Shown here: in pieces, positions 8,977-18,168 of the stretch
How the letters are laid out: each line of letters opens with the position of its first letter
Position numbering within the stretch: position 1 is the stretch's first letter
Source: Nocardioides cavernaquae
Lineage (GTDB): Bacteria; Actinomycetota; Actinomycetes; Propionibacteriales; Nocardioidaceae
Reading direction: 5' to 3'
Assembly: GCF_003600895.1 (NCBI RefSeq)
Contig: NZ_QYRP01000002.1
Coordinates: forward strand, 310,001-374,000
DNA: 64,000 nucleotides
Program-made: the position numbers and the translations under genes
Notes under the pieces: model-generated
Database searches by the model: none
Told to the model about the DNA's origin: nothing
What the model saw: the letters and a program-made list of their open reading frames with translations, nothing else

Positions 8977-9951
8977 TCAAAGGAGCGTGAGTCCCTGCTC
9001 GGCGCGTTCCAACCACCACGGCAGGGCGGCGCGTTCCCGCTCACGAATGTGTGGATCGGGGTGCTCGGAGATGTCGAGCGCCTTGTTCCAACCCAGCCAG
9101 ACCAGCCCGGCGAGCAGGCCGAGGGCAACGGCATCCTCGTCGTGATCGTCACCTGCAGCGGAGCGGTAGAGCTCGAGGAACCCGTCGGGAGTGACGTCGA
9201 GCAGGTGACCGCACCCAGCGAGGAACCGGCCGATGTCGACCGCGCCGGGTGCTGCGAACGCCATTCCCCAGTCGATCAGCGTCAGCTCCTCCCCCGTGAA
9301 CGCCATGTTCACGGTCGCGAGGTCGCCGTGGAGCAGCGTCGCCGGCCGCTGCCTCAGCGCGCGGACGAGCGGGGACGGGTCCAGCGCCAGCGCCAGGACC
9401 GCGTCGGGGACCTCGCCCCGCTCGATCTCGGGCCAGTACTCCCACCCGCGCAGGGCGAAGTCGACGAGCGGCTCCCCGGCGTACGGGCGGATCCGCTCGG
9501 GCTGGAACAGCCCGACAGCGTGGTCCAGCGGTGTGAGCACGTCCGCCACCTCGGCCGGGATGGCCTCCCGGAAGCGGCGATGCAACGCGGCCGTCGCGCG
9601 GGCCACCGAACGACACCCGGAAGGATCGAGCCGGTCGTGCCATCCGAGGACGGCGGCACCGAGGTCCCGCATCACGACGACGCCGCGATCGCCCTCGAAC
9701 CACCCGTCGAGGACGGCGTGTCCGACCTCCGGCGGCAGCGCCTCGAACAGGCCTGCCCGCAGGAGCTCCACCTCGCGACCCCGCTGGTCTCCGGTGAGCC
9801 GCATGACCAGGTCTGCGGACACGTCGTACCGCTTGACGACCACGCGCGTGCCGTCCGGCAGGGTCACTCGCTCGAGCGTCGCGCCGGACTTGCCGTCGTC
9901 GCCGAACCCCGAGCGTTCGGTCGCGCTCGCAAGCGCCGACCGGATGTCCAC
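8977..9951 (-). CDS. Aminoglycoside-phosphotransferase-fold small-molecule kinase
   Basis: 324 residues with an APH/fructosamine-kinase fold. A nucleotide-binding N-lobe carries RVVVKRYD. The catalytic loop is LLHGDLATVNM (HGDxxxxN) and the metal-binding motif is LIDWGMA in place of DFG. The substrate cannot be told from sequence, and resistance should not be assumed. The GTG start at 9951 follows a CCACGATGGGCGG stretch nearly identical to that before the TIGR03086 gene 110 nt downstream, so the two may share regulation. It lies in the cassette separating the two radical-SAM genes. Confidence 0.82.
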   Translation of the reverse strand: MDIRSALASATERSGFGDDGKSGATLERVTLPDGTRVVVKRYDVSADLVMRLTGDQRGREVELLRAGLFEALPPEVGHAVLDGWFEGDRGVVVMRDLGAAVLGWHDRLDPSGCRSVARATAALHRRFREAIPAEVADVLTPLDHAVGLFQPERIRPYAGEPLVDFALRGWEYWPEIERGEVPDAVLALALDPSPLVRALRQRPATLLHGDLATVNMAFTGEELTLIDWGMAFAAPGAVDIGRFLAGCGHLLDVTPDGFLELYRSAAGDDHDEDAVALGLLAGLVWLGWNKALDISEHPDPHIRERERAALPWWLERAEQGLTLL

Positions 9952-10053
9952 CCGCCCATCGTGGACCCGGCACGACCCCAGCGGAAGGGCACAGGCGTCG
10001 AACCTGGATCTGCACTACGCGGCGCGCCCTGCATCGGCCATGGCTCAGTGACC

Positions 10054-10111
10054 GCCGTGTCGACGCCGACTTTGCGCCGTGTCGACGCCGACTTTGCGCC
10101 GTGTCGACGTC
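10054..10111. repeat. Tandem 22-bp repeat, family A direct copy
   Basis: About 2.6 direct copies of a 22-bp unit (10054-10075, 10076-10097, partial 10098-10111). The junction TTGCGCCGTGTCGACG is the same core that forms the inverted repeats at 54987-55054 and 59293-59360. It sits immediately downstream of the TIGR03960 gene. Confidence 0.85.
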
Positions 10112-10117
10112 AATGGG

Positions 10118-12154
10118 TCAGTGGACGACCTGGGTCACGGTGCCGGGCTGGCCCGACTGACCGGCGCCGCCGATGACCGCCAACGGAAGCAGCTGCTGGC
10201 CGGTGGGACCGATCTGGATCTCGGTGCCCATCTCCGGGCACACGCCGCAGTCGTAGCACGGGGTCCAGCGGCAGTCCTCGACCTCGACGTCGGAGCTGCC
10301 GTCGGCAACCGCGAGCGCGTCCTCCCAGTCGGCCCAGAGCCAGTCCTTGTCCAGACCTGAGTCGAGGTGGTCCCAGGGCAGGACCTCCTCGAGCTCGCGC
10401 TGGCGGGTGGTGAACCAGTCGAGGTCGACACCGGTGCCCTCGAGGGCGGACGAGGCCGCGGTGATCCAGCGCTCGTAGGAGAAGTGCTCGCTCCAGCCGT
10501 CGAAACGACCGCCGTCGCGCCACACCTGCTCGATGATCGCGCCCACGCGGCGGTCACCGCGCGAGAGCAGTCCCTCGATGATGCCGGGCTGGCCGTCGTG
10601 GTAGCGGAAGCCGATCGCGCGGCCGTACTTCTTGTCCTGACGCACCTCGTCGCGCAGCTTGCGCAGCCGCTCGTCGGTGGTCTCGACGTCGAGCTGCGCG
10701 GCCCACTGGAAGGGCGTGTGCGGCTTGGGCACGAAGCCGCCGATGGAGACGGTGCAGCGGATGTCGTTGCGACCGGAGACCGCGCGGCCCTCGGCGATCA
10801 CCTTCTTGGCCAGCTCCGCGATCTGGAGCACGTCCTCGTCGGTCTCGGTCGGGAGGCCGCACATGAAGTAGAGCTTCACCTGCCGCCACCCGTGGGAGTA
10901 CGCCGCGGAGACGGTGCGGATCAGGTCCTCTTCGGTGACCATCTTGTTGATCACCTTGCGCATGCGCTCGGAGCCACCCTCGGGCGCGAAGGTCAGGCCG
11001 GAGCGGCGACCGTTGCGGGAGAACTCGTTGGCCAGCGAGATGTTGAAGGCGTCGACGCGGGTCGACGGCAGGCTCAGGGAAACGCTCGAGCCCTCGTAGC
11101 GGTCGGCCAGGCCCTTGGCGAGGTCACCGATCTCCGTGTGGTCGGCGGAGGAGAGCGAGAGCAGGCCGACCTCGTCGAAGCCGGACTTGCGGATGCCGTT
11201 CTCGACCATGGCGCCGATCGTCGTGATCGAGCGCTCGCGGACGGGACGCGTGATCATGCCGGCCTGGCAGAAGCGACAGCCGCGGGTGCACCCGCGGAAG
11301 ATCTCCACCGAGAACCGCTCGTGCACGGTCTCCGCGAGCGGGACCAGCGGGCTGGCCGGGTAGGGCCAGGCGTCGAGGTCCATCAGCGTGTGCTTGGTGA
11401 CTCGCTCGGGGGCATCGGCGATGGTCGGCGTGACGGCAGCGATGGCGCCCGACTCATCGTCATAGGACACCGAGTAGAACTGCGGGATGTAGACGCCACC
11501 GGTCGCGGCAAGGCGGCGCAGGATCTCGTGTCGTCCGCCCGGAGAGCCGGCGTCCTTCCACTCCTTGATGATCTCGGAGATCTTCAGCACGATCTCTTCG
11601 CCGTCGCCGAGGACGGCGGCGTCGATGAAGTCGGCGATCGGCTCGGGGTTGAACGCCGAGTGGCCGCCGGCGAGGACGATCGGGTCGGCCTCGGTGCGGT
11701 CGACGGCGCGCAGCGGGATGCCGGCCAGGTCGATGGCGTTGAGGAAGTTGGTGTAGCCCAGCTCGGTCGAGAACGACAGGCCGAGGACGTCGAAGGCGCG
11801 GATCGGGCGGTGCGCGTCGACGGTGAACTGCGGGATCGCGTGCTCGCGCATGACCTTCTCGAGGTCCGGCCACACGGCGTACGTGCGCTCGGCGATGATC
11901 CAGTCACGCTCGTTGAGCACTTCGTAGAGGATCGCGACGCCCTGGTTGGGCAGGCCGACCTCGTAGGCGTCGGGGTACATCAGTGCCCAGCGGACCGTCT
12001 CGCCCTCAGGCGCGACATCCCACTCCTTGACGGTGGAGTTCAGCTCGCCGCCGACGTACTGGATCGGCTTCTGCACCGAGGAGAGTCGGGGCTCGAGCAG
12101 CGGGAACACGCTCTCGGGATTGCGGCTGCGCTCATCGAGACCGGGGAAGGACAC
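10118..12154 (-). CDS. TIGR03960 family B12-binding-type radical SAM protein
   Basis: 678 residues with a B12-binding-like N-terminal region and a radical SAM core carrying the cluster motif CTRGCRFC (Cys about 289, 293, 296). SGLTFAPEGGSERMRKVI follows. A C-terminal cysteine cluster, CRWTPCYDCGVCPEM, suggests a second metal site. The GTG start at 12154 has a GAGGT ribosome site 6 nt upstream. The family normally sits directly beside TIGR03936 and rne. Its substrate is unknown, and tRNA or rRNA modification has been suspected from context only. Confidence 0.92.
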   Translation of the reverse strand: MSFPGLDERSRNPESVFPLLEPRLSSVQKPIQYVGGELNSTVKEWDVAPEGETVRWALMYPDAYEVGLPNQGVAILYEVLNERDWIIAERTYAVWPDLEKVMREHAIPQFTVDAHRPIRAFDVLGLSFSTELGYTNFLNAIDLAGIPLRAVDRTEADPIVLAGGHSAFNPEPIADFIDAAVLGDGEEIVLKISEIIKEWKDAGSPGGRHEILRRLAATGGVYIPQFYSVSYDDESGAIAAVTPTIADAPERVTKHTLMDLDAWPYPASPLVPLAETVHERFSVEIFRGCTRGCRFCQAGMITRPVRERSITTIGAMVENGIRKSGFDEVGLLSLSSADHTEIGDLAKGLADRYEGSSVSLSLPSTRVDAFNISLANEFSRNGRRSGLTFAPEGGSERMRKVINKMVTEEDLIRTVSAAYSHGWRQVKLYFMCGLPTETDEDVLQIAELAKKVIAEGRAVSGRNDIRCTVSIGGFVPKPHTPFQWAAQLDVETTDERLRKLRDEVRQDKKYGRAIGFRYHDGQPGIIEGLLSRGDRRVGAIIEQVWRDGGRFDGWSEHFSYERWITAASSALEGTGVDLDWFTTRQRELEEVLPWDHLDSGLDKDWLWADWEDALAVADGSSDVEVEDCRWTPCYDCGVCPEMGTEIQIGPTGQQLLPLAVIGGAGQSGQPGTVTQVVH

Positions 12155-12256
12155 GCTGCTACCTCGAGGAAGTTGGGGGTTGGGCGACTCCCAAGGGTAC
12201 GCCGGGTCACAGGGTGCGGCTAATCACTCAACTCGTTGCGAAGCGGGCACATCAAC

Positions 12257-12262
12257 TAACCT
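12257..12262 (+). promoter_or_regulatory. Leaderless -10 of the acyltransferase-SGNH gene
   Basis: TAACCT ends 6 nt before the ATG at 12269, and no Shine-Dalgarno is present. Confidence 0.4.
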
Positions 12263-12268
12263 CCAGAC

Positions 12269-14287
12269 ATGTCCTGGCAGCACCGTCCTTCCCTCGACGG
12301 GCTCCGGACCATCGCGGTCTACCTGGTGCTGTGCTTCCACGGCGGGGTGGTCTGGGCAGACGGCGGTTTCGTCGGCGTCGACCTCTTCTTCGTGCTGTCC
12401 GGCTTCCTGGTCTCCTCGATCCTGCTCGAGGAGCTCGCGACCACCGGCAAGGTCCGCATCGGGGCCTTCTACGCCCGCCGCGTGCGCCGGCTGCTGCCCG
12501 CGGCGCTGGTCGTGGTCACGGTGACCTCGCTGGTCTTCCTCCTGGTCGCACCGATCGTCCGCCGCCTGCCGTGGGTCGGCGACGCGCAGGCATCGCTCCT
12601 GTACGTCGCGAACTGGCGTTTCCTGTCCCAGTCGGACGACTACTTCGCCGGGGCGGGGGTCGTGCAGTCGCCGTTCCTGCACTTCTGGTCGCTCGCCGTC
12701 GAGGAGCAGTTCTACCTGCTCTTCCCGTTCCTGCTGCTGGGCCTGGCCTGGGCCCGCAAGCGATGGGCGCCGGCGCTCACCGTCGGCATCGCGGCCCTGA
12801 TGCTGGCCTCGATCGCCGCCCAGGTCTTCTGGGCCACCCGCGACGCCGACCACGCCTACTACGGCACCGACGCCCGCATCTACCAGCCGCTCGCCGGGGT
12901 GCTCGCAGCGATCGCGTGGCGCCGTCTCGCCACCCGCCCCCGCGCACTGCGGCACTCCGGCTGGGTCTTCCTGGGCCTCCTGCTCCTCACCGCCACGAGC
13001 CTGGTGCCGTGGAACCCGAGCGTGCGCGGCCTGGTCGCCACCGCTGCCTCGGTCGGCCTGATCCTGGCGACGATGACGCGCACGACGCCCGGGCTCGACC
13101 GGCTGCTGTCGCTTGCGCCGCTGACCTGGCTCGGCCGGATCTCCTACGGCACGTACCTGTGGCACTGGCCCGTGCTGCTGCTGATCCGTGAGGGCATCGA
13201 CGCTCCCGCCTGGGTGGACGCCACGCTCACGGCCGCCATCGCGACCGGGCTGGCCGCACTCTCGTTCGAGCTGCTCGAGAACCCCGTACGCCGCTCCGAG
13301 CTGCTGGCGCGCTTCGCTCCCGGCACGGTTGTCGTCGGGCTCGCCTGTTCCGTGCTCGCGGCGTACACCGTCGTGCCGGCGGCACTGCAGAACGACGCGA
13401 AGCCGGCCCTCGCGCTGATCCCTGCGACTGCCCCGGGCGTGGCAGCCGCCGCGCCGGCCGCTGCCGCCAGCGGCGACAAGCCCGTGCCGGCGATCGACTG
13501 GCAGGCGATCGCGGACAGCAAGGGCGCCGAGACCAGCTACTGCACGCTGAGCGACACCACCAGCTGCATCGCCCACCAGGGCGGCAGCGACCTGCACGTG
13601 ATGCTCGTCGGCGACAGCCATGCGCGCGTCCTCTCGCCGACGCTGGAGAAGATCGCCGAGCAGCAGGACTTCACGCTCAGCACCAGCATGGTGGCCGCAT
13701 GCCCGTGGCAGCAGGGCGTGGTCAGCAGGTTCTCCAACGAGCAGGAGAAGTCCGACTGCGTCGCGGCCCGGTCCGCGCTCTACGGCGGTCTGCTCGACGC
13801 GATGGACATCGACGTCGTCGTGCTCACGGAGATGCCGCGCTCCTCCGACACCTGGCAGCACGGCCTGATCGCCACCGACGGCAGCAACCTCCCGATCGAC
13901 AAGCTCAACCTGAACACGATGACCAGCTCGCTGCAGACCATCCGCAAGGCGGGGGCGCGCTCCGTCGTGGTCGAGAGCTGGATCGTGCGGTACGACGACG
14001 TGAACCCGCTCGAGTGCCTCTCCGGCGCCTCGCGGATCGGTCAGTGCACCGTGCCCGCTCCGCCGGCGCCGCTCACCGACTCCTTCGCGCGCACGCTGGC
14101 CGCCGGATCGCCGGGCATCACGACGCTCAGCATCAACGACATCGTCTGCCCGGGTGGAGCCGTCTGCGCGCCGGTGCTCAACGACATCCCGGTGTGGCGC
14201 GACTCCAAGCACTACTCGACCGAGGTGCTGCTCGACCATGTCAAGGAGATCCGGGCCCGCTTCCTGGCGACCGGCTACTTCGGATAG
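12269..14287 (+). CDS. OafA/OatA-type O-acyltransferase with C-terminal SGNH domain
   Basis: 672 residues. The N-terminal half is an Acyltransferase_3 membrane domain (RPSLDGLRTIAVYLVLCFHGG, FFVLSGFLVSSILLEE, FWSLAVEEQFYLLFP) with about ten or eleven membrane segments to about residue 385. The C-terminal extracytoplasmic domain is an SGNH esterase fold: VGDSHARVL near residue 447 supplies the Ser, and DSKHYS near the end supplies Asp/His. Such proteins acetylate peptidoglycan or envelope polysaccharides. Convergent with rodA, next to the cell-elongation operon, it could act on peptidoglycan, but the substrate is not proven. Confidence 0.88.
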   Translation: MSWQHRPSLDGLRTIAVYLVLCFHGGVVWADGGFVGVDLFFVLSGFLVSSILLEELATTGKVRIGAFYARRVRRLLPAALVVVTVTSLVFLLVAPIVRRLPWVGDAQASLLYVANWRFLSQSDDYFAGAGVVQSPFLHFWSLAVEEQFYLLFPFLLLGLAWARKRWAPALTVGIAALMLASIAAQVFWATRDADHAYYGTDARIYQPLAGVLAAIAWRRLATRPRALRHSGWVFLGLLLLTATSLVPWNPSVRGLVATAASVGLILATMTRTTPGLDRLLSLAPLTWLGRISYGTYLWHWPVLLLIREGIDAPAWVDATLTAAIATGLAALSFELLENPVRRSELLARFAPGTVVVGLACSVLAAYTVVPAALQNDAKPALALIPATAPGVAAAAPAAAASGDKPVPAIDWQAIADSKGAETSYCTLSDTTSCIAHQGGSDLHVMLVGDSHARVLSPTLEKIAEQQDFTLSTSMVAACPWQQGVVSRFSNEQEKSDCVAARSALYGGLLDAMDIDVVVLTEMPRSSDTWQHGLIATDGSNLPIDKLNLNTMTSSLQTIRKAGARSVVVESWIVRYDDVNPLECLSGASRIGQCTVPAPPAPLTDSFARTLAAGSPGITTLSINDIVCPGGAVCAPVLNDIPVWRDSKHYSTEVLLDHVKEIRARFLATGYFG

Positions 14288-14339
14288 TCCGCCACCCCAG
14301 GACGGCGTGAGGGCCAGATGACCGCCCCTCCGTGTGGGA

Positions 14340-15497
14340 CTACCGGGTCGCGGCGAGCACGCGCGACGCGGAGAACCTGGTCGGGAGCGCCGGAGTGCCA
14401 CGCAGGTGGATGTTCTGCAGGAGCCCGACCGCGAGCATGCCTGCGAACATCGACGAGCCGCCGTAGGACACGAAGGGCAACGGCACGCCCGTGACCGGCA
14501 TGATGCCCATGCACATGCCGATGTTCTGGAAGGCCTGGAAGCCGAACCAGCACGCGATGCCGGCTGCCGCGACCCGGCCGAAGACGTCGGGGGCGTTGAG
14601 CGAGATCAGCAGCGCACGCCAGACGACGAGGCCGACCAGGATCACCAGGATCCCGGCGCCGATCAGGCCGAGCTCCTCGCCGGCGACCGTGAAGACGAAG
14701 TCGGTGTGCTGCTCGGGCACGAAGCCGGAGCGGGTCTGCGAGCCGTCGAAGAGCCCCTGCCCGAACCAGCCGCCGTTGCCGACCGCGGTGCGTGCCTGCT
14801 CGACGTTGTAGCCGGCTCCGCGCGGGTCGAGGTCGGGGTTGGTGAAGGCCATGAACCGGTCGACCTGGTAGGGCTTGAGCACGCCCACCTGGATCGCCAC
14901 GGTCGCGGCGAGAACTCCCCCGGCGAACAGGCCGAGCAGCCAGCGGCCGGGAGCACCCGCGATCGCGAGGACGCCGAAGACACTGGCGGAGAGCACGAGC
15001 ATCGTGCCGAGGTCGGGCTGCAGCAGGATCAGGGCGGCCGGTATGCCGGCGATCACCAGCATGCCGATCACCTCGACCGAGCCGACCCGGCGCTTGGACG
15101 ACCCCTCGAAGCGCTCGGCGACCAGCAGTGCCATGCCGATGATGACCGCGAGCTTGGCGAACTCCGATGGCTGCACGGACATGCCGCCCACCTGGAGCCA
15201 GGAGCGGGAGCCGTTGATCGTCGAGCCCATCACCAGCACGAGGACCAGGCCGACGATCGAGGCGAGATAGACCAGCGGTGCGAGGATGCGCACCCAGCGG
15301 TGGTCGGTCGCGAGGACCATGACGAGCAGCACCAGGCCGACCGCGACGTTGACCAGCGTCTTCTTGAGGTACGCCGTGGGCTCACCGCCGGTGAGTGCGT
15401 CGCGGTGGGCGGTCGCCGACCACACCAGGAGTGTCCCGAGAACGGTCAGCGCGAGCACCGCGAACATCAGCACCCAGTCGAGTCCGTGACGCCTCAC
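14340..15497 (-). CDS. rodA: SEDS peptidoglycan polymerase RodA
   Basis: 385-residue polytopic protein. GLDWVLMFAVLALTVLGTLL, PDLGTMLVLSASVF, GAGYNVEQARTAVGNGGWFGQG and the C-terminal TGVPLPFVSYGGSSM are SEDS family signatures. RodA polymerises lipid II glycan strands in complex with the class B PBP encoded just upstream. The GTG start overlaps the mrdA stop (GTGA), so translation is coupled. It is the last gene of the mreB-mreC-mreD-mrdA-rodA operon. Confidence 0.94.
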   Translation of the reverse strand: MRRHGLDWVLMFAVLALTVLGTLLVWSATAHRDALTGGEPTAYLKKTLVNVAVGLVLLVMVLATDHRWVRILAPLVYLASIVGLVLVLVMGSTINGSRSWLQVGGMSVQPSEFAKLAVIIGMALLVAERFEGSSKRRVGSVEVIGMLVIAGIPAALILLQPDLGTMLVLSASVFGVLAIAGAPGRWLLGLFAGGVLAATVAIQVGVLKPYQVDRFMAFTNPDLDPRGAGYNVEQARTAVGNGGWFGQGLFDGSQTRSGFVPEQHTDFVFTVAGEELGLIGAGILVILVGLVVWRALLISLNAPDVFGRVAAAGIACWFGFQAFQNIGMCMGIMPVTGVPLPFVSYGGSSMFAGMLAVGLLQNIHLRGTPALPTRFSASRVLAATR

Positions 15498-17638
15498 CGC
15501 TCGTCCTCCTTGCTCAGCCGGGCCGGCGGCAGGATCGCGCCGTCGGGGGCGAACGTGGGCAGCGAACTGGTCTGCACGATGCCGGGGATCGCTGCCTTGC
15601 CACGCTGGAACTGCGTGCCGTCGAATCCGTAGAGCGCGTCCCAGATCTTGCGGACCGCCACACCGTTGGCGCCGGCACCCGTGCCGGCCTGGCTGATCAT
15701 CGACACGACCACGTAGTCCTTGGAGTAGGAGCCGACCCAGCCGGTGGTCTGCTTGCCGTAGACCTCAGCGGTGCCGGTCTTGCCCCGCACGGGCACCTCG
15801 TCCAGCGGCCAGCCACCCATCACGCCGGCCAGGGTGCCGCGCTGGGCGACGCCGAGCATGGCCTCACGCACGTAGTTGAGGATCCGCCGCGGCATCTTGA
15901 CCCTGCCCTGCACGACCGGCTCGATGCGGCGCACGAGCTTGCCGTTGGGGTCGACGACGGCCTTGCCGATGCTCGGCTCGTAGAGCGTGCCGCCGTTCGA
16001 GAGGGCGGCGTACGCACGGGCCAGCTGGAGCGGGGTCACAATGGTGTCGCCCTGGCCGATGACGAAGTTGGCAGCGTCGCCGGCCCGGTAGGCGTAGCCC
16101 TCGATGCAGAACTCCCGCGCGAACTGACGGACGAAGCCCGAGGCGTCGCCGGGCTTCTTCACGATGCCGCAGTAGTAGTCCTTCATCTCGTCGTAGTAGG
16201 CGCGCTTCCACTTCCGGTCGGCGATCCGGCCCGAGGCCTCGCCGGGGATGTCGATGCCGGTGGACTTGCCGAAGCCCCACTCCTTGGCCTCGGCGACCAG
16301 CGGGTCCTTGGCGTTGACGTTGGCGACGTCGGAGCCGTAGCGCTGCCAGAAGTCGAGACCGATCCGGTAGAAGAACGTGTTGCACGAGACCGTGATCGCC
16401 GTCGCGAAGTCGATCATGCCGTAGCTGCCGGACTCGTAGTTGCGGAAGGCCCGGTTGCCGACGTTGACCGACGAGGAGCAGTTCAGCCGGGTGTCGGTCG
16501 TGTAGCCGTTGGTCAGCGCGCCGATCGACATGAACGGCTTCCAGGTCGAGCCGGGCGCGAACTGACCCTGCATGGCCCGCGAGAGCAGCGGGGTGCCGGC
16601 CTTCTCGGAGTACAGGCGTGAGAGCTGCTTCTGGGTGATGCCGCCGACCCAGACCCCGGGGTCGTACGTCGGCTGGCTGGCCATCGCGACGACGCGACCC
16701 GTCTTCGCCTCCATCACGACGATCGCGCCGGAGTCCGCCCTGTAGCGCTGGCCGTTGCGGTCCGTGCGCTGGCGCGCGGCGGTCATCGCCTCGGACAGCG
16801 CCTTCTCGACGACGCCCTGCAGCTTCGCGTCGACGGAGGTCACCAGGGTGTCGCCCGGTCGGGCAACGTCTTCCCCGGACTCCCCCAGCACACGGCCCTT
16901 GGAGTCCACGGCCATGTGGAGGTAGCCGGGCATGCCGCGGAGGTACTCGTCGTACGCCCGCTCGACGCCGGCGCGGCCGACCTGCGAGGCACCGTTGACC
17001 GAGAGGTCCTTCTTCTCCTCGGCCGCGGAGAGCTCACCCTCGGTGATCGGGCTCAGGTAGCCCAGGACGTGGGCGGCGTTGACGCCGTAGGGCTTCGGGT
17101 AGGCACGGACGCTCTGCTCCTGGACCACGAGGCCCGGGTAGTCCTCGGCCTGCTCGCGGATCAGCTGGGCGACGGGCTGCTCCACGTCGTCATCGAGCGG
17201 GATGGGCTGGTAGGGCGAGCCGTTCCAGCAGGTGCCGCTGACCGCACCCGGCGTGCCGCAGTCGAGGAGGCGGGCCCTGATCGCCGAAGCCTTGGTGTCC
17301 AGCGCCTTGGCGACCCGCGTCAGCAGGAGCTCCTGGTCGTCCTCCGAGAGGCCTCCGACCGTGGTGCGGTCCAGCGAGACCACCCACGAGCTCCGGTTGG
17401 CCACCAGCGGGCGGCCCTGGTCGTCGACGATCAGGCCACGGTCGGGCTGCACGATGACCTGGCGCACCGACTGCGATGCGGCCTGGGCCCGGTAGTCATC
17501 GCCGCTCGCAACCTGGAGGTACCAGAGCCGGACCAGCAGGGTCGCGAAGAGCGAGAGCACCAGCGCCTGCACGACGACCAGCCGCAGCCGGCTGCGCTGA
17601 GCGGCGGACTGCTGCGGCGAGAGGGGGCGGGTGCTCAT
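15494..17638 (-). CDS. mrdA: Penicillin-binding protein 2 (class B transpeptidase)
   Basis: 714 residues from the ATG at 17638, which overlaps the mreD stop by 4 bp. One N-terminal membrane anchor (RLVVVQALVLSLFATLLVRL) precedes a PBP dimerisation domain (QPDRGLIVDDQGRPLVANRS). The transpeptidase domain has the SxxK motif GSTWKPF near residue 368, SCN within ITVSCNTFFY, and the KTG motif RGKTGTAEVYG. It crosslinks peptidoglycan in the elongasome with RodA. A longer frame to 17827 exists but lies inside mreD. Confidence 0.95.
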   Translation of the reverse strand: MSTRPLSPQQSAAQRSRLRLVVVQALVLSLFATLLVRLWYLQVASGDDYRAQAASQSVRQVIVQPDRGLIVDDQGRPLVANRSSWVVSLDRTTVGGLSEDDQELLLTRVAKALDTKASAIRARLLDCGTPGAVSGTCWNGSPYQPIPLDDDVEQPVAQLIREQAEDYPGLVVQEQSVRAYPKPYGVNAAHVLGYLSPITEGELSAAEEKKDLSVNGASQVGRAGVERAYDEYLRGMPGYLHMAVDSKGRVLGESGEDVARPGDTLVTSVDAKLQGVVEKALSEAMTAARQRTDRNGQRYRADSGAIVVMEAKTGRVVAMASQPTYDPGVWVGGITQKQLSRLYSEKAGTPLLSRAMQGQFAPGSTWKPFMSIGALTNGYTTDTRLNCSSSVNVGNRAFRNYESGSYGMIDFATAITVSCNTFFYRIGLDFWQRYGSDVANVNAKDPLVAEAKEWGFGKSTGIDIPGEASGRIADRKWKRAYYDEMKDYYCGIVKKPGDASGFVRQFAREFCIEGYAYRAGDAANFVIGQGDTIVTPLQLARAYAALSNGGTLYEPSIGKAVVDPNGKLVRRIEPVVQGRVKMPRRILNYVREAMLGVAQRGTLAGVMGGWPLDEVPVRGKTGTAEVYGKQTTGWVGSYSKDYVVVSMISQAGTGAGANGVAVRKIWDALYGFDGTQFQRGKAAIPGIVQTSSLPTFAPDGAILPPARLSKEDER

Positions 17639-18168
17639 GCGTAGGCGCTCCGCGCCGGCTCCAGGCGGCGGAAGAGGTACATCAGCGGGGGCACGATGAA
17701 GGGCGTCAGCAGCACGTCCCAGACCAGCGCCACGAGGATCACCTCGAGCATCTCGGCCACCGGCACCGCCGGATCCTGCAGGATCAGGCCACCGAGCGCG
17801 AACACCGAGTTGCCGAGGAACGAGCACGCCGCGACGGCAGCGACGACCATCGAGGCACTGGGCTGCGCACCCTGGCCGCCCTGCCCCGGCATGCGCATGC
17901 GGCCCGCGACGTGTCCCACGATCACCAGTGCCAGCGCCCAGCGTCCGACGTAGTGGTCGGCCGGCGGTGCCAGGTCGAGGAGCAGGCCGGCGGCGAAGCC
18001 CAGGACCGCGGCGTACTGCGGGCCACGGGTGAGCGCGGCGGCGACCACGACCAGCAGGGCCAGGTCAGGGACCACTCCGCGCCAGGTCAGGTGCGGGAAG
18101 AGCGAGACCTGGAGGACGACGGCAACCAGCAGGGCGAGGACGGCGATCACGCCGCGGAACAGGCTCAT
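17635..18168 (-). CDS. mreD: Rod-shape-determining membrane protein MreD
   Basis: 177-residue hydrophobic protein with about five membrane segments (GVIAVLALLVAVVLQVSLFP first), typical in size for MreD. Position identifies it as much as sequence: it starts within the mreC stop (ATGA) and ends within the mrdA start. It is thought to scaffold the MreBCD-PBP2-RodA elongation complex. Confidence 0.9.
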   Translation of the reverse strand: MSLFRGVIAVLALLVAVVLQVSLFPHLTWRGVVPDLALLVVVAAALTRGPQYAAVLGFAAGLLLDLAPPADHYVGRWALALVIVGHVAGRMRMPGQGGQGAQPSASMVVAAVAACSFLGNSVFALGGLILQDPAVPVAEMLEVILVALVWDVLLTPFIVPPLMYLFRRLEPARSAYA

